A DNA stretch of 64,000 nt, from contig JAUJYN010000077.1 in the NCBI GenBank assembly GCA_030737835.1, positions 37,243-101,242 on the forward strand, in the 5' to 3' direction. Made by a program: the position numbers and the translations under genes. Each line of letters opens with the position of its first letter. Within the stretch, counting starts at the first letter, position 1. Positions 55,800 to 64,000 of the stretch are shown here, one piece after another. The notes beneath the pieces were generated by a model. That model worked only from the letters and a program-made list of their open reading frames with translations, ran no database searches and was not told the origin of the DNA. Source of the DNA: Acorus gramineus. Lineage: Eukaryota; Streptophyta; Magnoliopsida; Acorales; Acoraceae.

Positions 55800-58700
55800 A
55801 TGAGTGAGTATACTAAAACTTGTGTAGTTTGGCTCCTTTGGTTTCTACTTTGTGTGGGAACAATCAATCTATGTCTGTGCAATTCACTCTCCTCCGCAAC
55901 CTGCTGGGAGATTGAGAGGCAAGCCCTCCTCAAACTCAAAGCGGGCCTGGTAGACCCTGCAAATCGACTCTCTACATGGACCGATGAGGATTGCTGCCGC
56001 TGGAGCGGTGTATCCTGTGATAACCAGACGGGCCATGTTGTCAAGATTGACCTTCGAAACCCTTATTCAAATGATTGGCTAAATGATTGGCTAAATGGGT
56101 CCTTGAGAGGTAAGATTGGTCCTTCTTTGCTTGATTTGAAACATCTTACTTATTTGGATCTGAGTTCGAACTACTTTGAAGGCTCCATTCCTCCTTTCAT
56201 TGGTTCCTTGTCAAAACTGACATATCTAAATCTCTCAATGAGTAATTTCAATGGTACAATCCCTCCCCAGCTTGGAAATCTGTCTATCCTCGAGATTCTA
56301 GATGTAGGAAATAATTGGGATCTCCGCGCGGACGACCTACAATGGTTGTCAGGCCTTTTATCTTTGCAGCATCTTGATTTGACCCGTGTTAACCTCACTA
56401 AATCATCTGACTGGTTCCATATGATCTTCAGGCTCCCTTCTTTATCAGTTTTAACATTGAGCGATTGTGGACTTCAAAGTTTGCCGAGTTCTCTTAAGAA
56501 TCAGCATGCTAATTTTACCAGTCTTTCAGTCCTTGATCTTTCTGCTAATGACTTTCATTCTGCAATTCCTGGTTGTTTGTTCAATATAAGCAGCCTTACA
56601 TATCTGGATCTTAGTTACAACAATTTCAATGGTCAAATTCCTAGTGCTTTTGAAAACTTGATCTCTCTTGAGGTCCTCCTGCTCATCGGAAATAGATTTG
56701 ATGGTTTGATCTTTCCAAGAGGCATAAAAAATCTCTGCAGATTGCACACATTGGATCTGTCAGACAATCGTTTTGGGGGAGAGTTTATGGCAATGTTAGG
56801 AGGTTCCTCAAGCTACATTAAAGATAGTCTCCAGATATTATCGTTAAGATCCAATAATCTGAAAGGGAACCTGCCTGACATACTAGAGCAGTTCAGATAC
56901 CTAAGAACTCTTGATTTGAGTAATAACATGATTTCCGGTTCCATCCCAGCATCCATTGGAAGGTTGTCATTCTTGTCAAAATTATATTTAAGCGGCAATC
57001 AATTGAATGGTACAGTTCCTAATATCACTGGACAACTCTCCGATCTAAAAGTTCTAGATCTTGCTGACAACTCATTGCAAGGGATCATCTCTGAACATCA
57101 CTTCACCAATCTGATGAAACTAGAAGAACTGGATATGTCTTCAAATTCATTGGTTTTGAATGTTACTCCTGGCTGGGTTCCTCCATTTCATCTTAAAGTA
57201 ATTGGGTTGGGATCTTGCCATTTGGGTGGTTATTTCCCGAAATGGCTACATACACAGAGCAATTTTATTGCACTAAACTTATCCAATACAAGAATTTCAG
57301 ATACCATACCTGATTGGTTATGGAACTTGTCTTCCCAAGTTGTTCTACTAGATCTCTCACAAAATGAGATCAGAGGAATGCTACCCATGTCCTTTTCATC
57401 CACTAACATTGAAGATATCAACCTGAGTTACAACAAGTTTGAAGGTTCATTACCTCGACTCCCTTCTCGTCCTTTTTCTCTTGATTTGGCGAGTAATTCA
57501 TTTACAGGTCCCATTGCTTTTGGCAATGATAATGTATCATTAGAGCATCTGATTTTATCAAACAATAAAATAAACGGAAGCATCCCCTCATCTATATGCA
57601 AACTTGAGGAATTGGCGGTTCTCGATATCTCTAACAATCAGCTATCAGGAGAGCTCCCCACTTGTTGGGAAAATTTAACGAGCTTTATGGTTGTTAATTT
57701 AGCAAACAATAACCTCTCTGGAGAGATCCCGACCATGTGTGATTATTCTTATCCTTATCTTAAAGCATTATGCTTAAGCAATAATAGTTTTTCTGGAGAA
57801 ATACCTTCTTCTATGAAGGATTGCACGAATTTGGTTATGGTTGATCTCGGGCAAAATAAGTTACATGGAAATATTCCAACTTGGATGGGAGAGAGCCTAT
57901 CAAGTTTGGTATTTCTTCGGCTTCGATCAAATTTCTTTGGCGGGACGATTCCTCGTCAAATCTGTGAGCTTTCTTCACTTCAGGTCTTGGACCTTGCAGA
58001 CAATAATCTTACAGGACATCTACCAGAGTGTATTGGCAATTTCAGCAAAATGGTCGTCAATCCAAATGCAAGCCAACAGGCACTATATTTCATTGAAATT
58101 GGGGTACTTGCAGGAGACGTTGGTCCTTATATGTTTCCAAACTACAAATATAGCTTGCCATTGGTCAGGGATGGGGAGGAACGTGAATACACCAACAACC
58201 TCCCACTAGTAACTTACATGGACTTATCCGACAACTCTCTTGTTGGAGAGATCCCAGTGGGTGTACTCAGTCTTCTTGGATTGCAAGGCCTGAACTTGTC
58301 TAGAAATCATTTGACGGGGAATATCCCATCGAAGATTGGTGTTTTGCAATCAATGATGACACTTGATCTATCAAGAAACGAGCTCTCTGGGCAGATTCCG
58401 CCAAGCCTCTCCAATCTCAGCTTTTTGAATCACTTGAATTTATCATTCAACAACTTGTCAGGGAGAATTCCAACGGGCAGCCAACTCCAGACTCTCAATG
58501 ATACATCTGTTTATATGGGCAACTCCTATCTGTGTGGACCTCCAATCTCTCAAGAATGCCCAGGTGACGGGACATCACAGAGCCCATCATTTACTAGTAA
58601 AGAAAATGAAGATGAAGGTGGGGACATCCAAGAAATGTTATGGCTTTACCTCTGCATTGTTTCGGGGTTCATCTTGGGATGTTGGATGGTCTGGGGAGTT

Positions 58701-58826
58701 CTGTTTTTCAAAAGAAGCTGGAGGATCGCTTATTTTCTTGTTGTGGACGACCTGTATGATAAAGTTTATGTAACTTCTGTACTCGGCATCCGAAGATGGA
58801 AGGAAATGAAAGGAAGGAGAACTTGA
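55800..58826 (+). CDS. LRR receptor-like protein (EIX2/Cf-type), RLP4
   Basis: Single exon, 1008 residues from the ATG before the signal peptide (in-frame ATGs at 55773 and 55791 would add up to 9 residues). Domain order as in RLP1, with the GNRFDGLIFPRG and DLSDNRFGGEF repeats kept. The LRR1 patch contains an internal duplication (NDWLNDWLN). The island patch FIEIGVLAGDVGPYM is unique. The membrane helix is CIVSGFILG: the first Gly of the GxxxGxxxG motif seen in RLP1 and RLP2 is Cys here, leaving one GxxxG, which could weaken helix pairing. The protein is a mosaic: its late LRRs (VGVLSLLGLQ, LNLSRNHLTG) match RLP2, its C-cap (GPPISQECPGDGTSQ) matches RLP3, and its tail (RRWKEMKGRRT) matches RLP2. 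Ligand unknown. Confidence 0.93.
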   Translation: MSEYTKTCVVWLLWFLLCVGTINLCLCNSLSSATCWEIERQALLKLKAGLVDPANRLSTWTDEDCCRWSGVSCDNQTGHVVKIDLRNPYSNDWLNDWLNGSLRGKIGPSLLDLKHLTYLDLSSNYFEGSIPPFIGSLSKLTYLNLSMSNFNGTIPPQLGNLSILEILDVGNNWDLRADDLQWLSGLLSLQHLDLTRVNLTKSSDWFHMIFRLPSLSVLTLSDCGLQSLPSSLKNQHANFTSLSVLDLSANDFHSAIPGCLFNISSLTYLDLSYNNFNGQIPSAFENLISLEVLLLIGNRFDGLIFPRGIKNLCRLHTLDLSDNRFGGEFMAMLGGSSSYIKDSLQILSLRSNNLKGNLPDILEQFRYLRTLDLSNNMISGSIPASIGRLSFLSKLYLSGNQLNGTVPNITGQLSDLKVLDLADNSLQGIISEHHFTNLMKLEELDMSSNSLVLNVTPGWVPPFHLKVIGLGSCHLGGYFPKWLHTQSNFIALNLSNTRISDTIPDWLWNLSSQVVLLDLSQNEIRGMLPMSFSSTNIEDINLSYNKFEGSLPRLPSRPFSLDLASNSFTGPIAFGNDNVSLEHLILSNNKINGSIPSSICKLEELAVLDISNNQLSGELPTCWENLTSFMVVNLANNNLSGEIPTMCDYSYPYLKALCLSNNSFSGEIPSSMKDCTNLVMVDLGQNKLHGNIPTWMGESLSSLVFLRLRSNFFGGTIPRQICELSSLQVLDLADNNLTGHLPECIGNFSKMVVNPNASQQALYFIEIGVLAGDVGPYMFPNYKYSLPLVRDGEEREYTNNLPLVTYMDLSDNSLVGEIPVGVLSLLGLQGLNLSRNHLTGNIPSKIGVLQSMMTLDLSRNELSGQIPPSLSNLSFLNHLNLSFNNLSGRIPTGSQLQTLNDTSVYMGNSYLCGPPISQECPGDGTSQSPSFTSKENEDEGGDIQEMLWLYLCIVSGFILGCWMVWGVLFFKRSWRIAYFLVVDDLYDKVYVTSVLGIRRWKEMKGRRT

Positions 58827-58898
58827 ATAAGAGCTGATGGGTTATTGTAATAATAAATATTATATGTGATTGAGTACCTATTGTGTGCAATGCTGAAA

Positions 58899-58904
58899 AA
58901 TAAA
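58899..58904 (+). terminator. Poly(A) signal of RLP4
   Basis: AATAAA at the position equivalent to those of RLP1 and RLP2, 73 bp after the stop. Confidence 0.45.
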
Positions 58905-59188
58905 ATGTATTTTATGGTTAATTTACAGTTTGGTATGTAAACTGGAGAGTCCTCTGGTTTGATATGTAAGAGTGATGTGTAACTTGTTCATCTCTCTGGA
59001 CATGGAAATAAAAAGTGGTGATTTTTAACTATGAAAGAGGTAGCGATCGGCCCCACACTGAGTCATTGATGTACAACTAACAACTGAACCATTTATGAGT
59101 GAGAGAGGAAGAGGGAGAGTGGGCTCTGAGATGAAGAAACAGCAAATAAAAGAGGAAAAAAGAGAAACAGAGAGTAGAGAAAAAAGGG

Positions 59189-59210
59189 GAGAGAGAGAGA
59201 GAGAGAGAGA
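59189..59210. repeat. (GA)11 microsatellite
   Basis: Homologue of the GA tracts at 11557 (21 units) and 27334 (8 units). Confidence 0.85.
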
Positions 59211-59254
59211 ATACCCAACGAACATACACTTGTAAAACCATAACATTTCTTGGA

Positions 59255-59358
59255 TGTCTGATCCTGTGTCTCTTATGTAAATATATACTCGGAGGTTCTG
59301 CCCTTTTGTTAGTTAGTTAATATAAGCCCATTCTGTGGCCTTTCTCCTGGAAAAAAAG
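59255..59358 (+). mobile_element. 3' tail remnant of the RLP1-flank LINE (unit 4)
   Basis: Same remnant and same left joint (TTTCTTGGATGTCTGATCC) as 27385-27500, so units 2 and 4 share the deletion while unit 1 keeps the longer LINE. Confidence 0.7.
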
Positions 59359-59386
59359 AAAAAAGAAAATGTCTTATTTATTTCTA

Positions 59387-60409
59387 GGGTTAAAGACATC
59401 TAAGTCCCTACAAACATGGAAAAATCCATATAAGTCTACTAAAATTGGGACAGACGTACGAGTCCCTGAAAATTCAAAAAAACCCAATTATCATCCCCGA
59501 GTTAAATTTTTATCTAAACATAACGGAATATTCTCATAATATTCCATCACATATAATTGCGTAGACATTAAAGTCCTTATAAACACTCATAAAGACAAAT
59601 TAGTCCCTGCAAAAGATAAAATTGCCCTTCAAAGACTTTTACATTAAATTGTGTACACATTGTAGTCCCTATAAATAATCATAAAGACAAATTAATCCTT
59701 GCAAAAGATAAAATTGCCCCTGAAAAGATTTTTACATTTAATTAGATAGACATTACAATCCTTATAAATAATCGTAAAGACAAAATGGTCCCTGTAAAAG
59801 ACAAAAATGCCAGTGAAGAATGCATTCTACCGGTTAAATTATTGTTTTTACATTCAAATTGTGATATTCAAGTGGAGTGTGATTGATAGGATAGAAGATG
59901 AAAAAAAAAATTATATTATTTGTCTATATTATTATTTATAAGAACTGCAATATCTACACAATTAAATGTAAAAATCCTTCAATGGTATTTTTATCTTTTA
60001 CAGAGACTAATTTGTCTTTACGATTGTTTATAAATACTGTAATGTCTATTCAATTAAATGTAAAAATCTTTCAGGGACAATTTTATCATTTGCGATGACT
60101 AATTTGTTTTTATGATTATTTATGGGGACTACAAAGTGTACATAATTTAATGTAAAAGTCTTTTAGAGACAATTTTATCTTTTACGGGGACGAATTTGTC
60201 TTTATGATTGTTTATAAGGACTTCAATGTATACATAATTATATGTGATGGAATATTCTGATAATATTCCATTAAGTTTGGATGAAAATTTAACTCAGGGA
60301 TGATAATTGGGTTTTTCTGAGTTTTCAGAGACTCATACGTCTCTCCCAATTTTAATAGGGACTTATATGGATTTTCTCATGTTTGTAAGGATTTAGATGT
60401 CTTGAACCC
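59387..60409. mobile_element. Long palindromic MULE-type MITE (unit 4)
   Basis: A 1023-bp relative of 27910-28940 with a perfect 9-bp duplication TTATTTCTA (59378-59386, 60410-60418). It lies at a different place in the 3' flank, hence an independent insertion. Two inverted arms meet near 59820-59900. It has accumulated more differences between arms than the unit 2 copy. Non-coding. Confidence 0.85.
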
Positions 60410-60418
60410 TTATTTCTA

Positions 60419-61432
60419 TGTTACATGCAGCATTTATTTGCAGTCTCCCGTGTCACATGTCTCATTTATATATTTGGAGAGAGAAATGTCACTATAATCC
60501 ATTTTTCATGTATCATTTTTAATATATATGATGTTTTGAGTTTTAAAAAATAGTAGTATTTTTTTTTATAATAAAATAAAATATATACTTAAAAAATTGC
60601 ATAATTTTATTCATAAGGAAATGGGAAAAAAATCATAGTAGATTTATAATTTCATTAATGTGAAAGTATTATGTTAACAAACTGTGTGTAACAATGCTTA
60701 TTTGCTCATTTGGAAAGCATGTAATATTTATAGTAAATGTTAAAACTTGGTTTACAACCTAGCATGTAATCCACGCACATTTTCAATTTTTTAAAAATAT
60801 CATACATCATCTAATGAGGTTTATAATTTTATAAATAATGAAATGTATACTCTGATAAATTGTGTAAATTCATTGATAGAAATGCTAAAAAGAGCCTAAT
60901 GAGAGGTATGTGGGGACTGCTGGTCGGGTACGACGCTCAATTTTTTTTTCTATGAGTGGCCTAAATAATTCAAGTATGTATTACATTTTAATAAATATAC
61001 ATGACTGATTACATGAAATGTATTTATTTAAAAAATAAAAAAAATGAGGGGGTTGCATGTGAGGTTACACGTTGGACTGTCCCTAACATCATGTTAAATT
61101 TAACTTTGGTAAACACACACTGTATAAAGATCAAGTTAATGGGCTACCACCACAACATTGGTAAACACAGGCTGTATAAAGATTAAGTTAATTTAACTTT
61201 TAATTAAATTGAAGCTCAGAACAATGATAAATACAATAAAAACAAACTTGAAATCGATACAACTAAATTAAGTATTTGCATAAAATCATGTTACCATTGA
61301 AATGTAATATTTTCAATGCGATGACACACCTAACAACATGACCATTGTAGGTGGAAGCCGGGTCTCAGTGGTCTGTCAATGGTCACCTTTTTGTTGCCAA
61401 AATTGCAAGAGGCCTAACAAGTTATAGACCAA
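60419..61432. other. 3' intergenic spacer of unit 4, no gene
   Basis: Collinear with 12920-13940 of unit 1, with which it shares segments deleted from unit 2. Nothing recognisable. Confidence 0.5.
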
Positions 61433-62045
61433 GAGCATCTCCAAAGGCCTCCTTACATCATTTTTTTCATCATACAGTGAGTCAAATTTCTTAAAACTCA
61501 ATTCCAATTGTTTTCTTACACCCCTCCCTCACTACATTTTTCCTTAACACACTTCTCATGGATGGGGAGCCACATTCATTCTCTTACATCAAAAAAGGAA
61601 TATATTGCCTCATTTCCCTTCTTTCATTTTTTTTTTTTTATATGGACATAATGAGTATTTCTCTACATAATTTTTTTGTTCATTATTAATAATTATTTTT
61701 TATTCATTATAAATAATTTTTATTTATTTTTCATGTTTTTTAAAAATTTTAATTTACTTTTAATTAATGTTTACTCATTATTAATAATTTTTAGTTAAAT
61801 AATCTATATTCCAAGTCAATATTTGATGAATTTTAAAATATATTTTTATTCATTTGATATTTGGACATTTTGTAATTTATAGATATGACTTGAAATATTT
61901 GATCATTTTGAATGAAAATAGGGTAAAAAATAAAGAGGTTTTTGGAATAACAAAAAAAAATGACAATGACTCCCTACATGTCTTGGAGAGGTAATCTCTC
62001 CCCCACAATATATGGAAAAGAAAAGAGAGATTTTTGAAAATGCTC
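61433..62045. mobile_element. MITE with GAGCATCTCC ends (unit 4 copy)
   Basis: Same insertion as 13941-14556 and 29363-29974. Confidence 0.5.
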
Positions 62046-62059
62046 TAAGAAACTCCACT

Positions 62060-62586
62060 GTAGAGGAATCACTGACCAAAACAATTTATGATGGGAATAA
62101 ATACCGGATCCTTGGAGGCTGTAACTTGAATTGCCAAACTGGATGTACAAAATGCCTATGATGAACACCAGCAAATATTTCTGATTTATAAACTAATAAC
62201 CCACCCCAAGTATCCATTATCAGTTCAAGCAAAACAAAGCCACAAATCCCCTTCTCTTACATTATCAAGCAACAAGACACAGTTTGTCAAGTGTCACCAC
62301 TACATATAATGGAGAAACAAAAGACCATCAACCAAAAAAAAGAAAAAAGAAGCACCATCATGGCATCATCTCTGGTGCTTCATCCTACAAAATGGTGTAA
62401 TACAACAATTGCCAATGTTTTTAGTCATATATGAAATCTGAATACATGCAGCATCACACAAGAAGGGGACGTTGGCATACGTTCCTGTGAGGGAACATCG
62501 GATGCATTGAAGCACTGTGAACAGGAATGTCTTTGGAAGCTTTGGGAACCATGACAGATCCAGGTCCTGGCCTACGGGCATTGTTC
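62060..62586 (-). pseudogene. Antisense terminal-exon/3'UTR fragment (unit 4 copy)
   Basis: Third near-identical copy. Acceptor-like TTTGCCTAG precedes 62586 on the minus strand, the frame ends at 62454, and UTR-like sequence follows. One residue differs from the others (DIPVHSA for DIPLHSA). Confidence 0.4.
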
Positions 62587-64000
62587 CTAGGCAAAGCAGG
62601 AATCATGTGGGTTAGGCCGCCATGGAGTCGATGCAAACAAGGGTTAACACACAAAATATATCACCGTCTCCAAGCTCTTAATTAAATTAAATGCTACCAT
62701 AAGTACAAAATATACACCAATCACGCGCAAATTACTTCGAATATCCCATGTGAGTTGTAAAAAAAAAAATTGAACGAGGCATGATGCTGCAGATTCTAAT
62801 TTGTATATAACTTCATCATGAATAGTCTTGTACATCATTTTTAATCCAAAGGTTCATTTATATATGTTTGATTCCCTCTTTTGAGTTACAACTCAACCAA
62901 ATTTATACTTTCCCTGACCCTACTACGAAGAGCTTGAGTCCAGGTCCCTCCTTTTCATCACATTAATAAAAACATCTCCCATCAAACCGCTTGGATCAGC
63001 GGATCTAGGTCCTCTTCATACTCTCTTATGAAGCATGACTGATCTAGGTCCTCGCATAAATAAAAAAAGGGTTAAAGGGATTTACGTCCCTACACAAATA
63101 TGGATAATCTCGTATAAGTCTTTGTTAAAGTTGGGACAAGTCCTTATAAACTCACAAAAACCCCATTATCATTTCTGAGTTAAATTTTCATTCAAAATTG
63201 ATGGAATATTCTCATAATATTTCATCATCATGTAATTGTGTAGACATTACAATCCCTATAAACAATAATAAAAATAAATTAATTCCTACAAAAGATCAAT
63301 TTGTCCATGTAGAACTTTTATATTTCTTCATTCTCAGAAAGGCATTGTCTGGAGAAGTAAAAAAATTGGGAACAATTTAATCATTTCATGGTATAGGGTT
63401 AGGGTTAATTAGAATTAAACTCCGCTAACAATATGAATGTATATCGATTTTTGTGAGTTTTCAAATATGGGATTACCCATATGTTTACAAGGATATAAAT
63501 GTTTTTAATTAACCCATCAAAAAAACCAAACATATATCTTCTGAAATAATATGTTTAATTAAAAATTTTGTTTTAACTTTTTTACAAAAAAAATATGCTT
63601 TATACATAATTATATATTTCAAAGGAGTTCACATCTATATCAAAAAAAAAATAGGATGGAGTCCGTTTACCTGGAGGATTGACATTGACCCTGACAGACT
63701 AGATCAAGTGGCTTTAGTGACAACAAACAGTCCCCCAGTGAGACATATCGATCGGAATCAAAGGAAATTACATCAAACCATCAAAAGTAATGTTAGCTGA
63801 ATCTAAAAGTCATGGTGGACTAATAATTTAAAGTCTTTTGAAATATAGCTCAATCCAAATTAAAAGTCATTGTGGAATAATTAAAAAATTCTCTGAGTCT
63901 TTTGAAACAGTAGCACATACATCTCTTTCAATGGCCAAATAAAAAGTTGGAGTTGTCTGATGACTTTGATCCGTCCAAAACCATTAGACGCGTTCAATGT
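62587..64000. repeat. A-block region of the next unit, cut by the window end
   Basis: Intron-like spacer, then an A-block with a MULE-type MITE and the start of the block tail (GATGGAGTCCGTTTACCTGG). The window ends within the CGTTCAATGT word that precedes each block end, so the tandem structure, and perhaps another RLP, probably continues to the right. Confidence 0.65.
63069..63515. mobile_element. MULE-type MITE, diverged copy (window end)
   Basis: About 447 bp, starting GGGTTAAAGGGATTTACG and ending in AACCC. The flanks ATAAAAAAA and ATCAAAAAA differ at one position. Collinear with 15570-16014 and 30997-31441. Confidence 0.65.

Noticed and set aside
1-64000. tRNA, rRNA, CRISPR or kinase-bearing receptor genes
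   Set aside because: Looked for and not seen: no cloverleaf or rRNA-like segments, no spaced short direct repeats, and every receptor ends shortly after its membrane helix.

Overview
This is nuclear DNA from a flowering plant, probably a eudicot: AT-rich, intron-poor, full of plant-type transposable elements, with no bacterial features. No marker in the window identifies the species.

The host genes are a tandem cluster of leucine-rich-repeat receptor-like proteins (RLPs, the EIX2/Cf/HcrVf type of cell-surface immune receptor without a kinase), all on the + strand. Three copies are open in a single exon (8155-11166, 23919-26942, 55800-58826). A fourth (40847-43549) carries an internal deletion and one in-frame stop. 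A fifth survives only as its last ~180 bp (45153-45331). Relic promoters without genes (7185-7345, 18981-19138, 33451-33602) suggest that each ancestral repeat unit held two RLP genes and lost one. The intact proteins have a signal peptide, cysteine-flanked LRR N-cap, long LRR array with a loop-out island, acidic juxtamembrane part, one membrane helix with a GxxxGxxxG motif and a short cytoplasmic tail. They are near-identical in long stretches but differ in short hypervariable patches, and the patches are shuffled among paralogues, as gene conversion or unequal crossing-over would produce.

Layout. 1-5700: nested tandem block (A-block) bearing a MULE-type MITE and two hAT elements. 5700-8150: upstream region of RLP1. 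8155-11166: RLP1. 11.2-15.4 kb: 3' flank with GA repeat, LINE fragment, a MITE and an antisense terminal-exon-like fragment. 15.4-23.9 kb: second unit upstream region with A-blocks and a CACTA-like element split by a 5'-truncated LINE. 23.9-26.9 kb: RLP2. 27-40.8 kb: same order again, but the CACTA-like element is split by a 4.4-kb hAT with a decayed transposase gene. 40.8-43.5 kb: RLP3 pseudogene. 43.5-48.4 kb: degraded unit with the RLP tail, MITEs and a (TA)n tract. 48.4-53.3 kb: Ty1/Copia element. 53.6-54.2 kb: solo LTR. 55.8-58.8 kb: RLP4. 58.9-64 kb: its 3' flank, a second long palindromic MULE-MITE and the next A-block.

The RLPs presumably act separately as ligand-sensing partners of a SOBIR1/BAK1-type kinase. 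A conserved pair of W-box cores lies 110-220 bp upstream of each start. The transposons give a relative history of the duplications, because some insertions are shared by several units and others are private to one.
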